Positions 54,501 to 60,608 of a stretch of DNA of 64,000 bases are shown piece after piece. The notes below the pieces were generated by a model, which did no database searches, was not told the DNA's origin, and was given only the letters and a program-made list of their open reading frames with translations. The position numbers were made by a program, and so were the translations under genes. Within the stretch, counting starts at the first letter, position 1; the number at the start of each line of letters is the position of its first letter. Source of the stretch: Sipunculus nudus (Eukaryota > Annelida > Sipuncula > Golfingiida > Sipunculidae); assembly GCA_026874595.1 (NCBI GenBank), contig CM049306.1, positions 84,348,142-84,412,141 of the forward strand, written 5' to 3'.

Positions 54501-56978
54501 GATTATCTAACTTTAAGGCTGTGAATTGCTTCATTTATTGTATCCGCCAAAACAGAGTTTTGCGGTTTCTATGTTTTCAGTTGCACAGGACAGGTAGTGC
54601 CACCTTCATTCACGTTCAGGCTGCAGACATCCAGACTTATATCTCAGGACTGGTTTGACGTATCCTCCTGAAATTTTGCATGTGTATAGATCTCACATAG
54701 TTCTTCATCATATTCAAAACTGGTGGCGCCACCTGCAACCATTTTTGCACAGCTTCTGTCTGTTTGTCTGCCATGGGATAAAATTTCTCATATCTCGGCA
54801 GTGATTCGACTTATCTGCCTAATATTTTGCAAGTATATACATCCTGGATAGCTTTCTCAATTTTGTGGCAGGTGGCACCACCTACTTTCACATTCAGGCT
54901 GCAGGCATCCAGGCTTGTATCTCAGGACTGGTTAAACGTATCCTCCTGAAATTTTGCATGTGTATAGATCCCACATATTCTTTATCATACGCAAAACTGG
55001 TGGCACCACCTGCAACCATTTTTGCACAGTGTCAGTCTGTTTTTCTGCCAAGGGATAAAAATCACTCATATCTCAGCAGTCATTTGACTTATCTGCCTAA
55101 AATTTTGCAATTGTATACAACTTGCATAATTTTCTGGATTTTGTGGCAGGTGGCCCCATCTACATACACATTTCGGCTGCAGACATCCATGCTAATATGC
55201 AACACACCTCTATTTCCCCTTGCCACTCTATCCATGCCTCACTTCACCCGTCCCACTCTGGTTTCAGCGGATACACGTAGTCACTTGTTGACTACCCATA
55301 TTCTAGATAGTGTTACTGTCCTCATACTGTGAGTTCTATTTATTCATTTCTTTAAAATTTCAATCTAATTCAACGTATAAATAATAGATAACAATGTGTA
55401 AATATTGAATAATGGTAATACATCATTCTGTGATTCTCTGTTAAATGTGTACATGTTTAAATTACTTTAATAACAGTTTGTGGAAAAAAGTCATCAGTTT
55501 TCTTCCCTAACTTCCTTTTCTTCCCAGAAACTTACTTTTCTTCCCGGAAATTTCCCTAACTTCCCTGGGAATGGAAGCAATACCTATCTTCCCAGAAGAA
55601 TGCCAACCCTGACATGGGGGTTAGGATGTGCTTTCATGCCTAAAAAGTGATACGATAATATGCTACACATATTATCACGTCTGATATTCAAGTTTAGCCA
55701 AATATCATAAACATTGCATAATTTGAATATGTTATTTAGGTTCCATGTCTTATACCAATTTATGAGCACATCCATCACAGTTAATTATTGGGTCAAAACA
55801 GTTAAGATTTTTAGGGTTTCTTTTCCTTTCATTATGGGCGACCCTAGTTAAGGGTAGCACTGCAGATGATTTTCCTTATGTAGCATGTTGTGGTGCATGA
55901 CTAAGACCTAAGTGGGAGCCCGTCAGTCAGGGTACAGGACAACCTGGGGTGTGTTTTTGTGCTCGGAACGCTTTCCTTTCCTAAACTAGGTCGTTTTCGT
56001 GATGTACCTGGCACGCGTTCCTGGTCCTTGGTCAAGAAAAAGCGAACCAAGCTTGGGAGTTGGTTCAGCCACTAGAGGGCGCACTGAAGCGAGGTCAAGA
56101 AAGAGGACAGTTATATATAACATTTTTATTGAAATCACAGTTTAGTGAAATTTTGTTAAACTTTTGTTTTGGTTCTAAGTTACCTTGGTATGAATGAATC
56201 TTGAATGAGTCTTTATCATTTTTATAAAACCTCTTAATAAAACCACCAGTCAATGATGAGTTTGTTTCATGTGTGTATTATTGTTTGGACCTAGCTGTTG
56301 TAAACAGTGTGAACATTCACTGATTCAGTGTTTACAATGAGTCACAGTTGGATCTGATTATCACCCGGTCTAAATATCATAAACTTTAAGCTTTTTTTTA
56401 CGTCAGGACCCGGACATTATTTATTCAGACTTTTTAATTTTGGTGTGGCGTTTTCGTGATGGAACAGGAACACATTCCTAGTTACACTTTTTGTGGTTAG
56501 CAACAGGAACGTGTTCCAAGAGCATGAAAACACACCCCAGGTTGATTTTAGTTTTCGATAAAACATTGTTCACAACAAATTTGATTGTTCACAACATATT
56601 GTATAATCGAGTATTCATGGCTTATAAACAAAGCCTTTAACTGAGAGGAATAAAAATGATCTGCTTAATGTTTTTCTTTAGTTTTAAAAATATCATGAAC
56701 TTCAATGTCACAAATTGTTTTAAACAAAATGTATCAATACTGGATCATGGGTACTCTAAAACCATGTGAATATATACGTAAAGCATCTGGAAGGAAACAG
56801 TGGATCTATGTTTATCATAGCGATACTACAGGGTCTACACTACAGTGACAGCTTAAACAATGGAAAAGGGCGTTTATGCATTATATTATCGCCCACTGCA
56901 TGCACGGTTTGACTATCATATTATAATTAATCTCCTCAAACCTGGATCACTCTCCAGCTCAAGCCACCCTTTGTTCAT
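21332..56978 (-). CDS. BAP1: BAP1, nuclear ubiquitin carboxyl-terminal hydrolase (whole gene, 12 coding exons)
   Basis: BAP1 is a UCH-family cysteine protease. In animals it pairs with ASXL proteins (PR-DUB complex) and removes ubiquitin from histone H2A in the nucleus. Joining the 12 exons listed separately gives 2082 nt (693 residues plus stop; human 729). All introns are GT-AG and phases agree. The UCH domain covers about residues 1-240: Gln84 (oxyanion), Cys90 in [10 protein letters not shown], His168 in MEAFHFVSY, Asp183 in LFELDGLK. Residues about 261-596 are disordered, with an HCF-1-binding-like SHNY motif (368-371), an acidic cluster (about 387-411) and STDTASEVG. Residues 597-627 ([13 protein letters not shown]) and the following RRTHNYDQF block form the UCH37-like C-terminal domain that binds ASXL and chromatin. 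The end [11 protein letters not shown] is a nuclear localisation signal. Introns 1 and 9 (9.4 and 16.5 kb) are packed with mobile elements. No frameshift or missing catalytic residue is seen. Confidence 0.96.
21533..22729 (-). other. BAP1: BAP1 intron 11
   Basis: AT-rich intron sequence with no nameable repeat. Intron 10 (22823..23323) is similar. Confidence 0.7.
22730..22822 (-). CDS. BAP1: BAP1 coding exon 11
   Basis: 93 nt, phase 0. Encodes [16 protein letters not shown] and [10 protein letters not shown], the first helices of the UCH37-like domain. Acceptor TTTCAG, donor GTATTA. Confidence 0.94.
23324..24331 (-). CDS. BAP1: BAP1 coding exon 10 (large, disordered region)
   Basis: 1008 nt (336 codons), phase 0 at both ends. 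Begins [12 protein letters not shown] directly after the acceptor TTGCAG, in line with vertebrate LIRVTQPELI. Contains DSHNYAKSP, the acidic cluster, [15 protein letters not shown] and ends KGFSPK before donor GTAACC. It seems to correspond to several vertebrate exons fused into one. A skipped small exon in intron 9 cannot be excluded, but the alignment across the join is continuous. Confidence 0.93.
24332..25036 (-). other. BAP1: BAP1 intron 9, 3' part
   Basis: AT-rich sequence between the exon 10 acceptor and the first mobile element at 25037. Nothing is recognised. Confidence 0.5.
25037..25544 (+). mobile_element. Truncated MITE copy (GTCCATTTCATC end)
   Basis: The end GTCCATTTCATCCCCTCATG, preceded by TA, matches the right end (reverse complement) of the 42019..42551 element. 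The body matches it inverted until it meets the AACAAGGG terminus at 25545. Confidence 0.7.
25545..28182 (+). mobile_element. Helentron-like element, AACAAGGG/AGCTCAG family, apparently full length
   Basis: Starts AACAAGGGACCTATGGGTCA and ends with a GGACGGACGG tract, the stem-loop 28149..28177 (AGCTCAGATGACT, TAT, AGTCAGCTGAGCT, one mismatch) and AAAAA. In better-kept copies the 5' motif GCTCAGCTGA is the reverse complement of the 3' TCAGCTGAGC, giving paired subterminal inverted repeats. About 2.6 kb, no coding capacity. The first 2.1 kb is repeated at 29839..31930. Confidence 0.7.
28188..28215 (-). mobile_element. MITE end fragment
   Basis: The motif GCAGGTGAACAGCAGGTGGT, then GAAACAGACTA, is the reverse complement of the GTCC...CACCTG end of the 42019..42551 element. 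Only the tip remains. Confidence 0.5.
28216..29186. other. BAP1 intron 9 spacer, nothing recognised
   Basis: AT-rich sequence between two element clusters. The 28675..28947 frame lacks any motif or splice context. Confidence 0.4.
29187..29838 (+). mobile_element. Truncated AACAAGGG-family 5' ends (two)
   Basis: Family termini at about 29187 and 29665 (each with CGCTCAGCTGA) are followed by only a few hundred bases before the next terminus. The 29280..29660 part (CAGTGCTCAGGAACTAGGGC and on) is shared with 48470..49560 in intron 1. Confidence 0.6.
29839..34039 (+). mobile_element. Helentron-like element, second long copy, with internal duplication
   Basis: Begins AACAAGGGACCTATGGGTCA and CGCTCAGCTG. 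29839..31930 follows 25545..27660 at high identity; 32700..33640 repeats the inner 1-kb unit again. A (GGAC)n tract and stem-loop at 34007..34035 followed by AATAAAAAA close it. A poly-G tract at about 32579..32590 sits in a unique insert. No transposase frame is present. Confidence 0.6.
34116..36894 (+). repeat. 2.78-kb tandem duplication, copy 1
   Basis: 2779 bp from a GGACGGACGG tract to the next such tract. Copy 2 differs at only about half a dozen single bases and in one poly-G length. Inside are about seven monomers of about 340 bp, each carrying TAACAGAGACC, TGTTAACAGAT/TGTTGACAGAT and a GGTGGCGCCACC-type palindrome (perfect at 35404, 35750 and 36088). AGCTCAG-type stem-loops lie at 34178..34206 and 36412..36441. 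Confidence 0.9.
36895..39676 (+). repeat. 2.78-kb tandem duplication, copy 2
   Basis: 2782 bp, in direct orientation and immediately adjacent to copy 1 (offset 2779, then 2782 after the longer poly-G run at about 38312..38327). Palindromes are at 38183, 38532 and 38870. A 74-bp third start (39677..39750) follows and ends with a perfect 13-bp stem-loop 39739..39767. Confidence 0.9.
39768..40792 (-). other. BAP1: BAP1 intron 9, 5' part, with poly-G tracts
   Basis: G runs are at about 39809..39826 and 39961..39992. The remainder is AT-rich intron up to the exon 9 donor. The open frames across the G tracts are low-complexity artefacts. Confidence 0.6.
40793..40916 (-). CDS. BAP1: BAP1 coding exon 9
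   Basis: 124 nt encoding [18 protein letters not shown] and [11 protein letters not shown], the C-terminal helix following the UCH domain. Donor GTAAGT opens the 16.5-kb intron 9. Confidence 0.95.
41661..41739 (-). CDS. BAP1: BAP1 coding exon 8
   Basis: 79 nt encoding [20 protein letters not shown] and GMATG, the end of the UCH fold. Acceptor TATAG, donor GTAAGT. Confidence 0.95.
42019..42551. mobile_element. Complete TIR MITE in BAP1 intron 7
   Basis: Imperfect terminal inverted repeats of about 32 bp: left GTCCATTTCACCACCTGCTG, right (reverse complement) GTCCGTTTCATCCCCTCATG, both continuing TCCACCTGTTTTTT. It is flanked by TA on each side, consistent with a TA target-site duplication. 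533 bp with no coding capacity; possibly a Tc1/mariner-type derivative, judged only from the TA. Confidence 0.8.
42600..42800. repeat. Dispersed repeat, two intronic copies (42600 and 43780)
   Basis: A block with CCAAAACCAATCCCA, GAGAGCAATCACTGACCCA and a cluster of GACAGACC is repeated at 43780..43975 in intron 6 with about 80-90 percent similarity by eye. Its family is unknown. Confidence 0.6.
43243..43385 (-). CDS. BAP1: BAP1 coding exon 7 (catalytic His and Asp)
   Basis: 143 nt. The frame contains [18 protein letters not shown] with His168 and [14 protein letters not shown] with Asp183, completing the catalytic triad. Acceptor CTCAG, donor GTGAGT. Confidence 0.96.
44103..44164 (-). CDS. 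BAP1: BAP1 coding exon 6
   Basis: 62 nt encoding [20 protein letters not shown], matching the vertebrate KGYAIGNAPELAKAHNSHA block that forms the crossover-loop region. Acceptor TTGTAG, donor GTAAGA. Confidence 0.95.
44597..44716 (-). CDS. BAP1: BAP1 coding exon 5 (catalytic cysteine)
   Basis: 120 nt, phase 0 at both ends. Begins [16 protein letters not shown]; Cys90 is the nucleophile. Ends ADMNPE. Donor GTAGGT. Confidence 0.96.
45150..45480. repeat. Dispersed repeat in BAP1 intron 4, diverged copy at 63430
   Basis: The order of short phrases (GAACAA.GCAATT.AACCAA, TGAGAATTTGACC, TTCTTGT.CAGAT, then a TTGATTT motif) recurs at 63430..63725. Divergence is high, and no terminal structure was seen. 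Confidence 0.5.
45591..45720 (-). CDS. BAP1: BAP1 coding exon 4
   Basis: 130 nt encoding [20 protein letters not shown] and then MFFAKQ; Gln84, the oxyanion-hole residue, is the last codon. Acceptor CTACAG, donor GTCAGT. It appears one codon shorter than the human exon (133 nt from memory), the difference lying in the variable loop before VMDDKVVN. Confidence 0.95.
46227..46281 (-). CDS. BAP1: BAP1 coding exon 3
   Basis: 55 nt encoding [17 protein letters not shown], between acceptor CACAG and donor GTATGT. This is the UCH-domain ubiquitin-binding start region. It ends in phase 2. Confidence 0.95.
46400..47240. repeat. Repeats of GGTTAAAACC type in BAP1 intron 2
   Basis: Three related blocks (about 46410..46505, 46985..47085, 47110..47230) each carry TTTTAGCCACCC, several GGTTAAAA units and a TGGCTAAAA motif, spaced by unrelated intron sequence. 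Confidence 0.7.
47473..47502 (-). CDS. BAP1: BAP1 coding exon 2 (30-nt microexon)
   Basis: Acceptor TTGCAG, then a frame reading [11 protein letters not shown] across the two borders, and donor GTGAGT. At 30 nt it is too short for open-frame scanning; it is supported by the BAP1 match and phase 1 on both sides. Confidence 0.95.
48371..49782 (+). mobile_element. AACAAGGG-family element, 3' end cut off by element B
   Basis: Starts AACAAGGGACCCATGGGTCG with CCTCAGCTGAT. Shares 48470..48545 and 49280..49780 with the intron 9 copies, but stops at TTTTTAAAA where the CTAG end of Helentron-like element B begins. Poly-G tracts at about 48497..48513 and 49263..49278. Confidence 0.6.
49783..50272 (-). 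mobile_element. Helentron-like (HINE-type) element B, reversed, 5' truncated
   Basis: Read on the minus strand it ends GCGGATACA-like, then the stem-loop GTAGTCGCTTGTCGACTAC, then CTAG at 49786..49783 followed by T. Core monomers contain GGTGGCGCCACC at 50081. The 5' TGTATCCGCC motif is missing, so the distal end is lost. Confidence 0.75.
52507..52654 (+). pseudogene. Exon-like open segment inside the foldback element
   Basis: A segment bounded by TTTTGCAG and a GTAAGA donor stays open for about 49 codons (reading [20 protein letters not shown] and on, with a CxxC). The opposite strand is also open here (52450..52653), so coding strand and reality are unsure. It may be a captured or decayed exon. 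No family is recognised. Confidence 0.25.
52888..53008 (-). pseudogene. Exon-like open segment inside the foldback element
   Basis: On the minus strand, CCCCAG is followed by an open run containing [20 protein letters not shown] and a GGAG/GTAATG donor-like border. The sequence looks protein-like. A second minus-strand frame (about 52760..52880, starting [17 protein letters not shown]) lies just downstream. Together these suggest gene fragments or an eroded gene carried in the element. No family was identified. Confidence 0.3.
54539..55306 (+). mobile_element. Helentron-like (HINE-type) element C, best-preserved ends
   Basis: 5' subterminal motif TGTATCCGCC at 54539 and its inverse GCGGATACA at 55267..55275; then a stem-loop GTAGTCACTTGTTGACTAC (55277..55295, 7-bp perfect stem) and CTAG at 55303..55306. 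The core has two to three units of about 275 bp with GGTGGCGCCACC (54722) and degenerate GGTGGCACCACC. 768 bp, no coding capacity. Confidence 0.8.
55941..56543. mobile_element. TIR element, AACCTGGGGTGTGTTTT ends
   Basis: The ends are inverted repeats of 17 bp (AACCTGGGGTGTGTTTT) extending imperfectly to about 30. Internal direct repeats (CGTTTTCGTGATG) occur at about 55992 and 56448. No clear target-site duplication, no coding frame. It lies about 400 bp downstream of BAP1 exon 1. Confidence 0.65.
56942..56978 (-). CDS. BAP1: BAP1 coding exon 1
   Basis: ATG at 56978. The frame reads [12 protein letters not shown] plus one base, nearly identical to the vertebrate BAP1 N-terminus. The donor GT is at 56941..56940. 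The start is fixed by this match. It ends in phase 1. Confidence 0.95.
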
Positions 56979-57200
56979 TTTATGGCGCTCTGACATACAC
57001 AGACACCATCATAAAACTGCTGCTGAGACCGCTGACCACCATGAAGGCGCCATCTATGTCAAGACGGCAAGAGACTGGATAAACAACGACTCAACTGGTA
57101 GCTGCCGATCAGCCACGAACCACACCGAAGCCTTTTCACCACGCGACACTGATGAACACTGTCAGCCTCCGCGTGGTACCGGCCGCCAGCTGTATTAGGC
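56979..57200 (-). promoter_or_regulatory. BAP1: Probable BAP1 5' UTR and CpG-rich promoter region
   Basis: CpG is conspicuously dense here (about a dozen or more CG in 200 bp) against CpG-poor surroundings, and the stretch directly precedes the BAP1 start codon. There is no clear TATA box. The transcription start cannot be placed. Confidence 0.5.
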
Positions 57201-58596
57201 CATAAAAAATAAAGGTATGTTTCTCAAGCACCGCCTGCGTAAATTTTAACCCAAATTTTTAATACGGGGGGGGGGGGGGGGGGCCGTATTAAAAATTTTT
57301 ATTTTCATCACGTGTACACGTGTGGGGGCATCGTATATAATTACATCGAGAACACTTAATTAGGCTTCGATCGTATTGGTTTCCATAGTTTTTAGGCCTA
57401 TAGGCCTATTTAAATGGATACAATATGTGCACTGTCACGCTGTGAAAATAAAACCTCCAAAGATAAATAAAATAATATAATATGACTAAAAAACCCCTTA
57501 ATTCAAAACCTACCAAATTTTATTTAAAAAATCATGTTAGACCCACAAAATATAGGCCCTTTATCATTTTTAAATTGTTTCGGTGTTCTTACTGATGATA
57601 TATATATGTATTTATGAAATTTACATTCAAATTTTAAATTGTTAGATGGTGTGATATATTCTTCATGAGCACCAAGTACAGGGGCGGATACAGGATCCTA
57701 GGGAAAAAAAGGGGGAGAGGCTCAATTTAAACACCCTGGCACAGGTAAACAATTTTTAAGTGTATTGGGAGTGCTATATATATAGTAGAATTTACAAATA
57801 ACTCCTACATGCAAAAGTATAAGGAGTTAAAAAAAACGATAAAAACATCAAATCCGGACTTGATTTCGATATCAGCTGAGCGTATATAAGGCTATATAGG
57901 GGAAATCCGTGTAATTTGGACCCCTTAAAGAAAATCTTTGAAAATTTTAAATATATAAATCATATAAAAATTGTAAAATCATTTTTATTGAGGAACCTGG
58001 TACAAGAACACTTTACTGTGAAAGTAGTTTTGCAAAATTAATATTACCCACTTTAAATTCAGTGACAAAAATAATTAATTCTGGTCCATATTACACACTC
58101 TTAATGTAATATGGACCACATAAAAGTTTAATTTGGACCATTACCTCACCAGATTCAAATAAAGTTAATAACTTCTTCAAAAGCAGAAATATTATTTTAT
58201 ACTCTTAAGTGATCAATAATGAAGAAAAACATATATCTAGGCATAAAAGCCAAACATGTTTTCCAGTTTATCATGAAGGAAAACGAGTTATAAAAAACAT
58301 ATCGTCGATAATATTCACTGTAAATACAGTTTGCATGGAGGCAAAAATTAAACAAGACTGAACGTAATACTGCAGTTACAATTAACATTTTTATTTCAAG
58401 TTAAAATCCACTTCAAAAATGGAAATGTTATTTTAACACACTTATTTACCTATATATGCATGAAGAAGAACATGCACCTAACATAAAAGCCAGAAATGTT
58501 TTCTTATTTATTCCTCAATGGGTGTGCAATTAGTATACTCTCCTGTACAGGACTGTAATAGACTATACCCCCTCCCAATATCAACCCCATATATGC

Positions 58597-58664
<68 letters not shown>

Positions 58665-58668
<4 letters not shown>

Positions 58669-59540
58669 ACGTAACCTAGCTAATAACAACAGGTCAGGTA
58701 GTCGTGACGAGCATAAATTTTGTTACGGATATAAATAAAAGTCAGATTCTGTAACAATAGGCAGCGTGATATGTCTAGGGGAATGAATAAAGAAGTCAGT
58801 GTTTTTTTGTTAACAAATAATTACAATTTATTCTTAAAACAATCCTGACATTACAATACACTAAATCAATACCATTACACAGTGTAACAACAGTATAACA
58901 GTAAATTAATACAGTTACACAGTATAATAAATAAATTGTACAGTACCAGAGTGTCCGGATCCTAGGCTTTGATTCTGGATACAACCACTGTCACAATTCA
59001 ACAAGTCCTTTAAAATATATAATCCAGATGAACAGTTCATGTAAATCTTCTCAGAGAATAATAGTCCAATTCAATCCCGAAATCAATCTGTTGTAATCCA
59101 AAAGTGAAGTTCTGGTAATAGTCCAAAGGCAAACTGAAGACTGAATAAAATCTGTTACAAAGTTCGAAGAATATCTATCAGTGCTGCAATTATCGGAAAG
59201 GTCCACAAACTGACTCACACTCTTCCGTCTCCGATGGAATATTTCTCTCTCCCCTCGGCTCTAAACACACACCTTATTTATAACTTTTTCACCCAAAGCC
59301 CAGAAACTTCTATATCACGAACAATCCAAAGAACACAACAACACATAATACACACGCGCTCAAAAGAATGGACCTAATCATTCCAGACTAGAACAAAAAA
59401 CGCTGTGTTTCTACACCTCAGAGGTCAACTAGTACGGATTACACCGAGCGCTGTGTCTCTACACGCCATAGCAACGCCCTAAGCCTGCGCTACACGAATC
59501 AGAATGTCAACAGCGCACAATAAAAGAGACACCTGTAACA
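58665..59540 (-). mobile_element. Solo-LTR-like insertion splitting a (TA)n microsatellite
   Basis: An 876-bp segment with TGTTAC at one end and GTAACA at the other (TG...CA) sits between (TA)n blocks at about 58599..58664 and 59541..59610, which look like one tract cut in two. On the minus strand a TTATAAATAAGG promoter-like box near 59285 precedes a GAGAGAGAAATATTCC leader, and AATAAA lies near 58832, the order expected of an LTR. No internal retroelement genes are present. Confidence 0.6.
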
Positions 59541-59547
59541 ATATATA

Positions 59548-59613
<66 letters not shown>

Positions 59614-59704
59614 GTCGGATGCCCACTTGCCATATTTGCCTTTTGCTTTCCTGGATACCCGCGTAGTCATGTAGGCTAGTAGGCCTACTAGCCCTTTAAA
59701 TGTG

Positions 59705-60030
59705 CTTTTGTTTGTGTAAAGGTATGTTTCCATGTGCGCGTATATGCCTATGAGCGTATATTCGCGTGAAACAATAGGTGTGTTTCCATGTGCCCGTATA
59801 TGCGTGAACTGGCAGACGTAGGCCTATATATTTATACAGTGGATCGAGCAGGCCTTCCACAATAAGATGCTGAAGAAACGTCATTATACCCCGAATCCTG
59901 TGGCGATTTTCACGCATATACGCTGACGGACACATGGAAACACGTAGGGGGGGCCTACCCCAGTTACAAAATCATATGAGTGATTTTTCACGCATATGCG
60001 CATATACGTGCACATGGAATTACCCAGCCC
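59705..60030. mobile_element. Small inverted-repeat element, GTTTCCATGTG motif
   Basis: GTGTTTCCATGTGCCCGTAT (59780) and TGACGGACACATGGAAACAC (59923..59942) are inverted, with outer repeats near 59725 and 60005 (CATATACGTGCACATGGAA). It lies inside the larger nested element. Probably a MITE with a doubled end. Confidence 0.55.
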
Positions 60031-60608
60031 TTAAGTCAATATCAATGTAATCTAGGAGAAAGAAATAAATCGAATGATATTTTCCTTTGATGTGTAAAAT
60101 GAACCACCTGTGTGTAATTTGGACCACCGGTCCATATTACATTAAAGAGCCTGGTCCATATTACACACAGCAACTCGATATGCAGATTTTGACCCTGACC
60201 TTATTTACATATTATTAGCCAAAATCAAATTGGCCAGTTCTAGACCCATGTTATAAAGCTGTGTATTGTTGGGACATGATGGGATCTTCATTGAATAAAA
60301 GTCAGAATACTTCGATATTTATATGCATGGAAAATAAGAACAAACTATGAAATTAACATCTTCAAGTTGAATATTCGCCAAAACTTGCACCTAGCTTTCC
60401 TGCACCGTTGTTGTATGCTTCAAAATGGTCGATGCTACAGTGACGAACTTGCCTCGTGTTGGTACTATTTTTCCAAATATGGAAATTTTGGGTGTTTCAA
60501 ATTACACAGTGGTCCAAATTACACGGATTTCCCCTATATTCTATTTCACAGATTTCTAAGTCGAAAAAGAGAGGGGCACCCCCTGCAATCCTTCTATATC
60601 CGCCCCTG

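Larger units (their letters stand above)
57897..60536. mobile_element. Nested TIR element, TAGGGGAAATCCGTGTAATT ends
   Basis: Ends TAGGGGAAATCCGTGTAATT and its exact inverse at 60517..60536, continuing TTGGACC. Flanked by TA on both sides. Inside, several copies of GGTCCATATTACA and GTAATTTGGACCA. Two further elements and two (TA)n blocks sit within it. No coding frame. Confidence 0.75.
57679..60608. mobile_element. Outer TIR element, CAGGGGCGGATA ends (hAT-like ends)
   Basis: Left end CAGGGGCGGATACAGGATC; right end, reverse complement, CAGGGGCGGATATAGAAGGAT. CAGGGGCGG-type ends are typical of hAT elements (family knowledge), but the 8-bp flanks do not match. It contains the nested elements listed below. 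No transposase. Confidence 0.5.

Noticed and set aside
56860-57198. 112-codon plus-strand open frame over the BAP1 start
   Set aside because: It is antisense to BAP1 exon 1 and its CpG-rich upstream region. The openness is explained by base composition and the conserved minus-strand coding; no motif is present.
58504-59733. Ile-Tyr repeat ORFs
   Set aside because: Translation of (TA)n microsatellites.
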